From Pustulibacterium marinum (lineage in GTDB: Bacteria > Bacteroidota > Bacteroidia > Flavobacteriales > Flavobacteriaceae): DNA of 64,000 nucleotides. The notes beneath the pieces were generated by a model, which did no database searches, was not told the origin of the DNA, and was given only the letters and a program-made list of their open reading frames with translations. The stretch's first letter is position 1. Each line of letters starts with the position of its first letter. Made by a program: the position numbers and the translations under genes. Location of the stretch: the NCBI RefSeq assembly GCF_900116665.1, contig NZ_FPBK01000012.1, positions 88,412 to 152,411 on the forward strand, written 5' to 3'. This document shows positions 57,660-64,000 of the stretch, in pieces.

Positions 57660-57775
57660 CAGCGGTAGCCATTACACAACTCTTTGGTAAAAGTTGGTAT
57701 TTTGTTTTTATGAGTTGGGCGAGAGGAGTATAAAAAGTTGTATATTGTTCATGATGTAAATGAGTTAGCAACAAG
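57655..57775 (+). repeat. Type I boundary repeat, copy R2
   Basis: GGGTAACAGCGGTAGCCATT, ACACAACTCTTTGGTAAAAG, GAGTTGGGCGAGAGGAGTAT, AAAAAGTTGTATATTGTTCA, TGATGTAAATGAGTTAGC. Shorter than R1 because the GCTTTTGAGCCGC hairpin section is absent. Confidence 0.9.
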
Positions 57776-57781
57776 CTGAAA

Positions 57782-58756
57782 ATGAACGGAAAAGAAGGAG
57801 ACATATACATAACAAAACTGGAAAGAGACTTTTTTGGGGCGTTCAAAGTCATCAAAATTGGAAAGTCATTCTTCGAAGAAATTGATGGAGATCTAATGAT
57901 GCTTGGTGTTTTGAATTATGTGGACAAGAAAAAACCAGAATTAAATGATGAAAGATTAAATCAAATTCTTTGTTGCAATAGATTTTTATGCTCAAATCAA
58001 TATGCAATTGACTTTTACACCAATAACCCAAAATACAATGATTTAAGCAAGTTTGAATACTTGGGAAATAGGCCAATGACAGAATTCGAAACAAGTATTG
58101 ACTTCAAATTGGGAGATGGAAGAAGTGGCTTAAAAGGCGGCTTCCCTTTAGTTGGCTTAATGGGTAATGATTATGGTAAAACTGCTTTTTTTGAATGGCG
58201 TTGGGAAAATGAAAAAGAAGAATTCAAAAAAGAAGTTGAAGTAGAAAATGAAAAAGCTCGTATTGCAAGAGAAGAATATAGAAAGCAATCTATGAAGCCT
58301 AAAAAGATGTTGGATGATAATATGTTTTGGGAAGTAATAGAAAAAATTGACTGGACGAAAGATGACGACCAAGAAAGAATGGAGCCTGCAATTGATTTTT
58401 TAGCGAAGAAAAAGGTTAGCGAGATAAAACAGTTTCAAGAAAGTTTGGCTTATAAGTTGTATTTGCTGGACACCAAAGAACACGCTCAAAATATTGGCGA
58501 AGATTCATTCAAAGACGAAAGTTCAAATTTTTCAGTTGACTACTTTCTATATGTTAGATGTTGCGTCATAGCAAATGGTCAGGAATATTTTGAAAGTGTA
58601 TTGAAAAATCCAAAGGATATGCCAAAGGATAAGGACTTTGAGCCATTGCTATATATTGCAGAAGAAGCCTATGAAAAACGGATGAACAAGGAATTGGAAT
58701 ATGAAACAGGTTGTGATTATGAGACCTTTTCAAATTATAAAGGCTGGAAAAAATAA
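57782..58756 (+). CDS. Imm26-like plus DUF4240 protein
   Basis: 324 residues, cytoplasmic. The N-terminal 110 residues resemble the Imm26 immunity fold (KEGDIYITKLERDFFGAFKV followed by IKIGKSFFEE). A coiled stretch rich in Glu and Lys (about 138-175) leads to a C-terminal DUF4240 domain (MFWEVIEKIDWTKDDDQERM, AIDFLAKKKVSEIKQFQESL, DYFLYVRCCVIANGQEYFES, FEPLLYIAEEAYEKRMNKEL). Both domains occur in bacterial conflict contexts, mainly as orphan immunity-type genes. No toxin gene is adjacent. It is a single-gene module between two type I repeats. Confidence 0.7.
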   Translation: MNGKEGDIYITKLERDFFGAFKVIKIGKSFFEEIDGDLMMLGVLNYVDKKKPELNDERLNQILCCNRFLCSNQYAIDFYTNNPKYNDLSKFEYLGNRPMTEFETSIDFKLGDGRSGLKGGFPLVGLMGNDYGKTAFFEWRWENEKEEFKKEVEVENEKARIAREEYRKQSMKPKKMLDDNMFWEVIEKIDWTKDDDQERMEPAIDFLAKKKVSEIKQFQESLAYKLYLLDTKEHAQNIGEDSFKDESSNFSVDYFLYVRCCVIANGQEYFESVLKNPKDMPKDKDFEPLLYIAEEAYEKRMNKELEYETGCDYETFSNYKGWKK

Positions 58757-58880
58757 CGGTTGCCAACAAAGATGGTAACTGTTGCACAACTCCTTGGTAA
58801 AAGTGGGGTGGGTGGTTTTTATGAGTTGGGCGATAGAAGTATAAAAGTTGTATATTGTTCATGATGTAAATGAGTTGTGC
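58757..58880 (+). repeat. Type I boundary repeat, copy R3
   Basis: GCCAACAAAGATGGTAACTG, TTGCACAACTCCTTGGTAAA, GAGTTGGGCGATAGAAGTAT, AAAAGTTGTATATTGTTCAT, GATGTAAATGAGTTGTGC. The outer GCACAACTC and GAGTTGTGC are perfect inverted repeats. Confidence 0.92.
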
Positions 58881-59003
58881 TTAATTTTAACAGAGAGACG
58901 CGGACTGCTTAAAGAAAAGATTGGAAAGTGCAAGTGAGAAAAAATTGAAAATAACAAAAAATGGTTTTCACTAAAATCATAATTTTAAGAAGGGACTTAT
59001 CAA

Positions 59004-59405
59004 ATGGAATACTTGGGTTCTTGTTTATGCAAAGGAATTAAATTTAAAGTTTTAGGTGACTTTGAGAGTTTTTATTTATGTCATTGCAGATATTGTAGGA
59101 AAGATACAGGGTCTGCGCATGCTGCAAATTTATTTTCTACAACAGCTAAACTAGAATGGATAAAAACAGAAACTGAAATTAAAACATATCAACCACATAA
59201 GAGTAATCATGTGAAAGCTTTTTGTACAAATTGTGGTTCAGCTCTGCCCAATTTACAAATGGATGGTAACCTTCTAGTAGTTCCAGCAGGATGTTTAGAT
59301 ACAAATTTAGAAAAACGACCTGATGCACATATTTTTATTTCAAACAAAGCAAGTTGGGATGATTCGTTGGAAGAAATAAATAAATTTGGACGCTTACCAG
59401 AATAA
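59004..59405 (+). CDS. GFA/CENP-V family zinc protein
   Basis: 133 residues. The glutathione-dependent formaldehyde-activating (GFA) fold is clear from its zinc ligands: GSCLCKGIKF, LCHCRYCRKDTGSAHAANLF and AFCTNCGSALPNLQ, plus the VPAGCLD strand. It therefore has two zinc sites (CxC and CxxC pairs). Members bind small thiols or aldehydes; for most the substrate is unknown. It is a single-gene module, with a type I repeat about 120 bp upstream and a type III element 100 bp downstream. Confidence 0.88.
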   Translation: MEYLGSCLCKGIKFKVLGDFESFYLCHCRYCRKDTGSAHAANLFSTTAKLEWIKTETEIKTYQPHKSNHVKAFCTNCGSALPNLQMDGNLLVVPAGCLDTNLEKRPDAHIFISNKASWDDSLEEINKFGRLPE

Positions 59406-59504
59406 AAAATAGATAAAGAGATTTGCTCTTTTGTTTGATGCAAATAACCATCGAGAAACTTGACCGTGATGAATATAAAAGAAAAAAAACTAAGCACACA
59501 CATT

Positions 59505-59613
59505 TTGTATAAGTAATGGCAGGTAAAGTGTTAAATATCAAGGTTTGTAACCCGCTCAAACTGCGTAGCGGTTTGACAGGAAACTGCCACGCAATCTGCC
59601 ACTACTCATACAA
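59505..59613. repeat. Type III boundary inverted repeat, copy d
   Basis: TTGTATAAGTAATGGCAG (59505-59522) faces CTGCCACTACTCATACAA (59596-59613). Again only positions 7 and 12 fail to pair, both A-C, although the arm sequence differs at several positions from copies a and c. The loop contains a hairpin (CAAAC-tgcgtagcg-GTTTG). It is followed by TTTACCGTTGTAAC. Confidence 0.92.
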
Positions 59614-59645
59614 TTTACCGTTGTAACTAATATTGAAAAACGCCT

Positions 59646-60539
59646 ATGGGAAGTTGGGGAACAGGAATTTCTTCAAATGACATTTACGAAGACATCAACT
59701 ATAAATTCTTTGAATTATATAATGAAGGAATGGAAGTTTCTGCCATAACCGAAAGGTTAATCAAAGAAAATAAAGAATTAATTGATTCTCACGAAGACCA
59801 AAATAATTTTTGGATTACTATAGCAAAGTCTCAATGGGAATGTAAAGCTCTTGATCCAAAAATCTACAACCAAATTGAAGATATTGTGAAATCCGAAAAG
59901 GACATTGAATTGTGGAAAGAACTTGACGCTTCAAAATCGGATTTGACAAAACGGAGAAAAGTATTAGAAAATTTTCTGGAAAAAATATCAACTGAAAAGA
60001 AAACTGCTCGAAAAAGAAAGGTAAAGAAAAAAAGAGATGCGATTTTTCAAAAAGGAGATTGTTTAATATTCAAATTAAGTGACGGAGACTTCTGTGGAGC
60101 ATTCGTTCTTGAATCAGAAAAAGAATCGGAATTTGGACTTAATTTAGTTGCTGTGACCAACATAAAAAAATCTGATAAACCAACTGAACAAGATTTTAAA
60201 AACGCAAAAATTCTATTCGGACTTCAGCAACAAATAAATAAAGAGTTTAAACCAAAAGAAAAAATAAGTTGGTACTACGCTCAACACTACAAAAAGGCAG
60301 AAATTGAAATTGAAAAAGTTGGACAATTAGAAGTTGACAAAAGCTATTCATCTTCTAGACATTATCAAAGTTTTTCGAATTGGGATAATCTGAAATTATT
60401 TCAAGACAATTATTACTCCGACTTAGCAAAAAATGAGTGTGACGTGAATGTTCCACTAAAAAGTTTAAGAAAAAATACTAGTAATGACATTGGCTATGTT
60501 TCATTGTGGCAACGCGTTAAAACAAAGTTTAATTTATAA
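59646..60539 (+). CDS. DUF4259-like N-terminus with Imm26-like domain
   Basis: 297 residues, cytoplasmic. It opens MGSWGTGISSNDIYEDINYK, the MGxWGxGxxxND signature of DUF4259-type immunity proteins, followed by a helical region to about 135 and a very basic linker (KKTARKRKVKKKRD). The second half has an Imm26-like strand (FQKGDCLIFKLSDGDFCGAF) and ends with a WDNLKLFQDNYYSDLA segment. The layout matches the general plan of orphan immunity genes. No cognate toxin is in the window. It is a single-gene module between a type III and a type I element. Confidence 0.7.
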   Translation: MGSWGTGISSNDIYEDINYKFFELYNEGMEVSAITERLIKENKELIDSHEDQNNFWITIAKSQWECKALDPKIYNQIEDIVKSEKDIELWKELDASKSDLTKRRKVLENFLEKISTEKKTARKRKVKKKRDAIFQKGDCLIFKLSDGDFCGAFVLESEKESEFGLNLVAVTNIKKSDKPTEQDFKNAKILFGLQQQINKEFKPKEKISWYYAQHYKKAEIEIEKVGQLEVDKSYSSSRHYQSFSNWDNLKLFQDNYYSDLAKNECDVNVPLKSLRKNTSNDIGYVSLWQRVKTKFNL

Positions 60540-60611
60540 ATAGAAGTTCTTTATTATCATGGATTTCTAAAAAAAGAAAAATTTGAACCATACTAAACGG
60601 AATAAAAAACT

Positions 60612-60768
60612 ACTGCCAACACTAGTAACCGTTACACAACTCTTTGGTAAAAGTTGGTGTTTTGTTTTTATGAGTTGCTATTGAGCTTCTTTGTTTTTAT
60701 GAATTGGGCGAGAGGAGTATAAAAAGTTGTATATTGTTCATGATATAAATGAGTTGTGCGTAAGTTTA
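60612..60768 (+). repeat. Type I boundary repeat, copy R4
   Basis: GCCAACACTAGTAACCGTTA, CACAACTCTTTGGTAAAAGT, GAGTTGCTATTGAGCTTCTT, GGGCGAGAGGAGTATAAAAA, GTTGTATATTGTTCATGATA, TAAATGAGTTGTGCG. The gene at 60773 begins within 5 bp of its end. Confidence 0.92.
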
Positions 60769-60772
60769 AAAA

Positions 60773-61213
60773 ATGAGTAACTACGATAGAATAAATAGCG
60801 AAAGGAATATATTTCTGACCAAAATATTTGAGCCAGAAGAAAACTCATTGGAATTTGAATTGACAATGGGAATAGTAGGCGAATTGGAAAAGAGTCATAA
60901 AATTCTCGGTGTTGATATCGGACCTTCTCGACCAGTTTATCACAATGAAAACAGTGAAATATTCAAAATAACTTTTGACCGATATATTGCCTACTCGGTA
61001 ATTAATGAAAGTTACGAAAGTCTTGGAGGAACTGAATACGTTGGAGAAAAAATTCGGACTTATAACAAATCGAATTTCTTGGACTATGTAAAAGCGGACA
61101 CTTTTGCATCGGCGGACTATCCAGGAGAATTTAAACATTATGCATTTATATCGCTGAATCACATTGTGAACGTAGTATCAACTGTTGAACCGAAAATTGA
61201 AAAAATAAATTGA
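60773..61213 (+). CDS. Hypothetical cytoplasmic protein, immunity-like size
   Basis: 146 residues, acidic, without signal peptide or membrane helix. Visible blocks: SLEFELTMGIVGELEKSHKI, FKITFDRYIAYSVINESYES and DYPGEFKHYAFISLNHIVNV. No family is recognised, though the size, the aromatic beta-strand pattern and the surroundings are those of small immunity or accessory proteins. It is a single-gene module. The ATG lies immediately after the type I repeat, so the repeat must supply its promoter. Confidence 0.6.
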   Translation: MSNYDRINSERNIFLTKIFEPEENSLEFELTMGIVGELEKSHKILGVDIGPSRPVYHNENSEIFKITFDRYIAYSVINESYESLGGTEYVGEKIRTYNKSNFLDYVKADTFASADYPGEFKHYAFISLNHIVNVVSTVEPKIEKIN

Positions 61214-61221
61214 AAAACCTA

Positions 61222-61390
61222 CACACAACAAAGATCTAGGTTAAAAAAACAAGTCTGTTTTAGGATAATTTAGAGCTATAAATTTCATTAAAAGGTTTTG
61301 CTGATTTTGCTATTGCAAAAGCTTGTTTTAGGAATTACATGTTCATGTCTGTGACAAAAAATTTCTATCTTTAAATCTGTAACCGATTGT
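61222..61390 (+). repeat. Type IV boundary repeat, copy 2
   Basis: CACAACAAAGATCTAGGTTA, AAGTCTGTTTTAGGATA, GATTTTGCTATTGCAAAAGC, TTGTTTTAGGAAT ... CTATCTTTAAATCTGTAACC. It corresponds segment by segment to 56905-57075. Confidence 0.8.
61366..61373 (+). promoter_or_regulatory. -7-like promoter motif in a type IV repeat
   Basis: TATCTTTA, 53 bp before the TTG start at 61426, at the same place in the element as TATCTTTG at 57043. Confidence 0.4.
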
Positions 61391-61425
61391 AGCGAGAAGC
61401 TGTTTTAAATTATTTCAGAAAAACT

Positions 61426-61878
61426 TTGGGTAGAAGAAAAAAGAAAAAATATTGGAGTAAAAAAGATAAAATCTATTCAGTTCTGATTGTTGGAGGACTT
61501 TTATGTGGTTTGACAATTCTAATTTTTTTTAATAGGAAAAACCGAATTGAAAAATTGGAAAATAATTCTTTTAAAACATATGGAACTATTGAAAAGTTGC
61601 GACCCAATGTTCGAAAAGGTACAACAACCCAAAAAGATGTTGTTTACTTCTATTTTGTAAAAAATGATTCTGTATTTCATAAAATAAAACAACTTCCCAA
61701 TTACGGAATTGAGCATTTAGGAATTAAACTATATGAAAGCTATTCTTTAAAAGTTGTTGAGTCTGACTATGGAATTTTTGATATTGATTTTAAAAAACGA
61801 AAAGATACAGTAATTGATAAAAGAAATTATAAAGTTCAAATATATAATACAGCAAATCATAGATATATAATAGAATGA
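61426..61878 (+). CDS. Single-helix membrane-anchored hypothetical protein
   Basis: 150 residues from a TTG start; no ATG is available. The basic N-terminus (GRRKKKKYWSKKDK) precedes one transmembrane helix (VLIVGGLLCGLTILIFF, about 19-36). The outside region is beta-rich (SFKTYGTIEKLRPNVRKGTT, KDVVYFYFVKNDSVFHKIKQ, YSLKVVESDYGIFDIDF). The stop TGA overlaps the ATG of the kinase-like gene, so the two are translationally coupled. No family is recognised. Confidence 0.65.
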   Translation: MGRRKKKKYWSKKDKIYSVLIVGGLLCGLTILIFFNRKNRIEKLENNSFKTYGTIEKLRPNVRKGTTTQKDVVYFYFVKNDSVFHKIKQLPNYGIEHLGIKLYESYSLKVVESDYGIFDIDFKKRKDTVIDKRNYKVQIYNTANHRYIIE

Positions 61879-62843
61879 CAACTTTTCCAGTATCAAATTC
61901 AACTTTATCAGAAAAAGAATTAGGTGAATTTATTAAAGATACATACAATTTAAGCCGAAGTTTTGAATGTAAATTATTCAGAACAGGCATGAATCACACC
62001 TATTTCATTTCAAATGCAGAAAGAAAATTTGTTGTTAGAGTTTACTGTTATAATTGGAGAACAAAAGCTGAAATTCAAGAAGAATTAGTATTACTTGAAT
62101 TACTCAGAAAAAACAATCTTTCCGTTTCATATCCAATTTCAGACAAAGAAAACAATCAAATTCAGGAGATAAATGCGCCTGAAGGGCTTCGTTATGTTGT
62201 TTTATTCTCTTTTGCTAAAGGAGAAAAAATGAGGTTTATGGACCAAGACACCTGTTTTGAAATTGGCTCACTTATGGCTAAAATTCATAATCTAACTTCA
62301 GATAAAATAATTAACCGAATTTTCTATGATAAAAAATCTCTAGTAGAACAACCCTACGAATATTTGAGCCAATTTTTTTCTGATAATTTACCAGAAATGG
62401 AATTCATTAAGAAATTTGGTGAAGATTTTAGCGATTCAGATTTTGACCAAGCTCAAAACGGAATTTTACATATGGATATTTGGTATGATAATATGGCGAT
62501 TGCCGATGAAAAAGAAATCACGATTTTTGACTTTGACTTTTGTGGAAATGGAAAGCTCATATTGGATGTAGCTTATTTTTGTAAACAACTTTTTTTCATA
62601 GAATTGGATAAAGAAAAGTATGAGTCAAAAGTTGAGAGTTTTCTAAGTGGGTATAGCAAAAATAGGAGTTTATCAAAAAGGGAACTCGATCTAATTCCAA
62701 AAGCAGGAGCTTCTGTTTTTATTTTTTATCTTGGGATACAAGCGCAGAGATTTGATTGGTCAAATATTTTTCTGACTGAAAATTATCTAAAAATGTTTGT
62801 TGGAAGAATAAAATCTTGGCTTCAGTATTACGAAGAGAAATAA
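61875..62843 (+). CDS. APH-family phosphotransferase (kinase-like)
   Basis: 322 residues. Aminoglycoside phosphotransferase/homoserine kinase II-like fold: nucleotide-binding N-lobe (NHTYFISNAERKFVVRVYCY) and catalytic Brenner motif HxDxxxxN at His199, Asp201 and Asn206 (GILHMDIWYDNMAIADEKEI). The metal-binding Asp219 lies in TIFDFDFCGNGKL. Family members phosphorylate hydroxyls of antibiotics, homoserine, choline or amino alcohols; the substrate cannot be read here. The gene overlaps its upstream neighbour by 4 bp. It could be a metabolic kinase or an antibiotic-modifying enzyme. Confidence 0.82.
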   Translation: MTTFPVSNSTLSEKELGEFIKDTYNLSRSFECKLFRTGMNHTYFISNAERKFVVRVYCYNWRTKAEIQEELVLLELLRKNNLSVSYPISDKENNQIQEINAPEGLRYVVLFSFAKGEKMRFMDQDTCFEIGSLMAKIHNLTSDKIINRIFYDKKSLVEQPYEYLSQFFSDNLPEMEFIKKFGEDFSDSDFDQAQNGILHMDIWYDNMAIADEKEITIFDFDFCGNGKLILDVAYFCKQLFFIELDKEKYESKVESFLSGYSKNRSLSKRELDLIPKAGASVFIFYLGIQAQRFDWSNIFLTENYLKMFVGRIKSWLQYYEEK

Positions 62844-63001
62844 ATAGTGATGTATTGACTAATAATAGTAAGCGATGTATATCAATTGAAAATGAAATAA
62901 GCCTTGCTCTTCTGAAAGGTTTATTTGGTAAAAGTTTCATGACTAGCGGATATTAGCACGCAACTCCTTGGGGAACGAAGCATCTATACAAAAACTGAAT
63001 T
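62844..63001. other. Degenerate boundary segment
   Basis: Contains fragments TTTGGTAAAAGTTTCATG and CACGCAACTCCTTGGGG, which resemble parts of the type I repeat in scrambled order. No intact element is present. Confidence 0.4.
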
Positions 63002-63493
63002 ATGAAAAAATTACTTGCTTTTGTTCTGATAGGAATTTTGTTTGCGAGCTGTTCTAGTGATGATGCCAATGAGGTTGATTGTTCACTTTTTGACCCGGTA
63101 TTCCCTGAATTGTATATAAGACTCGTTGATGATACGGGTGCTAATCTAATTGAAAACGGAACGGTAAATCCTGAAAATATTACAGTGGAAGGTAATTTTG
63201 AGTCACCGGGCTTTTGGTATATTCCGCCTAATGAATTTGCAAATCCAGATGCTGATATACGAAAGTATGATCATACGCTAAGTTTGTCTATTCCCAACGA
63301 ATCAAATTTTGAATATACCATTCATTTGAACAGTACCACAACAATTGTATTGAATGTGGAAGCTAAGTTTGTGGAACTTCCTTGTGGAGTTTCTTATTTT
63401 GTACCTACGAAACTAACTTATAACAACCAAAATATAATTTCTGAAAATGCAGCAACAGATGAGTTTATATTTTTAGCAGAAATTGAGTTGTAA
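63002..63493 (+). CDS. Small surface lipoprotein
   Basis: 163 residues. The signal ends in the lipobox LFASC with Cys17, followed by SSDDANE, an acidic stretch that fits the surface-export signal of Bacteroidota lipoproteins. The rest is beta-rich (FPELYIRLVDDTGANLIENG, YTIHLNSTTTIVLNVEAKFV) with two more cysteines (VDCSLF, LPCGVSY) that may pair. No family is recognised. It is the last gene before the insertion sequence at the right edge. Confidence 0.75.
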   Translation: MKKLLAFVLIGILFASCSSDDANEVDCSLFDPVFPELYIRLVDDTGANLIENGTVNPENITVEGNFESPGFWYIPPNEFANPDADIRKYDHTLSLSIPNESNFEYTIHLNSTTTIVLNVEAKFVELPCGVSYFVPTKLTYNNQNIISENAATDEFIFLAEIEL

Positions 63494-63535
63494 CAAAGTA
63501 CTTCAAGTAGTAGAAAGTTATGCATAATTTACTAT

Positions 63536-63636
63536 TGTAATGGTTAGCATTTTATTGGTCTCAGAACAGGGATATTAAAACCCTGCAATTTTATTGCAGC
63601 ACTTTAGTAGTGCGATAAAATTTTGTAGATTAGCTT
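63536..63636 (+). mobile_element. Left end of an IS200/IS605-type element
   Basis: Two hairpins precede the transposase. One is CAGGG-atattaaaa-CCCTG; the other is the long imperfect stem AATTTTATTGCAGCAC (63587-63602) with GTAGTGCGATAAAATT (63607-63622). Subterminal hairpins of this kind are the recognition sites of Y1 transposases. The exact tip cannot be fixed without the right end. Confidence 0.65.
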
Positions 63637-64000
63637 ATGACAAGCTATAATCGAAAGGGTTCACATACCACCAGCCGTCTTAGTTGCCACATAGTTTGGT
63701 CTACCAAGTATAGATATAAAGTTTTAAAAGGAGATATTCAATCACGATGTCGCGAACTACTGATACAAATATGTGATGCAGAGGGGATTGAAATCTTAAA
63801 AGGAGTTGTAAGTCAAGACCATGTGCACATGCATATAGAATATGCTCCTAAATATAGTATAAGCTCAATAGTGAAACAAATGAAGGGAAGAACATCAAGG
63901 AAACTTCAACAAGAGTTTAGTTCACTGGGTCATACTTACTGGGGAAAACATTTTTGGGCAGTAGGTTATGGAGTGTGGAGTACAGGAAATGTAACAGACG
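63637..64000 (+). CDS. tnpA: IS200/IS605-family Y1 transposase TnpA (C-terminus outside window)
   Basis: The frame runs from the ATG at 63637 to the window edge (121 codons). The family blocks are intact: SCHIVWSTKYRYKVLKGDIQ, ILKGVVSQDHVHMHIEYAPK with the HUH pair in HVHMH, QMKGRTSRKLQQEF and YWGKHFWAVGYGVWSTGNVT. The catalytic tyrosine on the C-terminal helix should lie just beyond the window. The enzyme moves single-stranded DNA by cutting at subterminal hairpins. Orientation is the same as the array genes. A partner TnpB gene, if any, would lie outside. Confidence 0.92.
   Translation, partial: MTSYNRKGSHTTSRLSCHIVWSTKYRYKVLKGDIQSRCRELLIQICDAEGIEILKGVVSQDHVHMHIEYAPKYSISSIVKQMKGRTSRKLQQEFSSLGHTYWGKHFWAVGYGVWSTGNVTD

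Noticed and set aside
1..64000. tRNA, rRNA, tmRNA or an integron integrase
   Set aside because: None was recognised on reading both strands. A dedicated search was not possible, so a divergent integrase cannot be fully excluded, but every long frame has another assignment.

Overview
The window looks like chromosome from a member of the Flavobacteriaceae (phylum Bacteroidota). It has low G+C, type IX secretion (T9SS) C-terminal tails, SusC/SusD outer-membrane proteins under an ECF sigma/anti-sigma pair, TAnnTTTG-type promoters and no Shine-Dalgarno sequences ahead of most starts. No rRNA, tRNA or CRISPR array is visible.

Left accessory array (about 1-8,350). All genes read on the minus strand. 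They are short and unrelated: an SH3-like secreted protein, an NTR/TIMP-like protein, small membrane proteins, two T9SS cargo proteins and a trypsin-like protease with TPRs. Most gene junctions are filled by copies of a few repeat elements. The array also holds the 3' end of a group II intron, a deleted transposase remnant and a duplicated segment of about 300 bp.

Central block (about 8,350-44,100). It carries a doxDA/DsrE-like sulfur operon, surface lipoproteins and a full polysaccharide-utilisation locus: ECF sigma, FecR anti-sigma, STN-SusC, SusD, DUF3823 lipoprotein, GH27, an atypical TonB receptor, a nucleoside-hydrolase-like protein and two GH3 enzymes. Further right are a LOV-like PAS protein, a large T9SS FG-GAP/FISUMP protein, a LysR regulator, an LtaS-like enzyme paired with a lipid kinase, a Crp-like regulator and an FN3 protein. 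Its spacers contain simple tandem repeats of 7, 8, 11 and 21 bp and a REP-like element. These differ from the repeats of the arrays.

Right accessory array (about 44,100-63,600). All genes read on the plus strand: a mercury-resistance operon (arsR-type regulator, merTP, merP-like, orf, DUF2652, merB, merA), a three-gene unit of unknown role, DUF4265, cupin plus truncated haemoglobin, a type III restriction-modification system with an XRE regulator, small membrane proteins, Imm26-like/DUF4240, GFA, an APH-like kinase and a lipoprotein. An IS200/IS605 transposase runs off the right edge.

Main observation: most module junctions in the right array, and several in the left, consist of imperfect inverted repeats 50-160 bp long. 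In two families the arm sequences differ between copies but stay complementary, with mismatches or bulges at fixed places. In one family every mismatch is A opposite C on the plus strand, so the minus strand would pair through G-T wobbles. Together with one-gene or one-operon modules in a common orientation, this resembles an integron-type cassette array (attC sites without a visible integrase). No integrase is seen in the window, so mobility is an inference.
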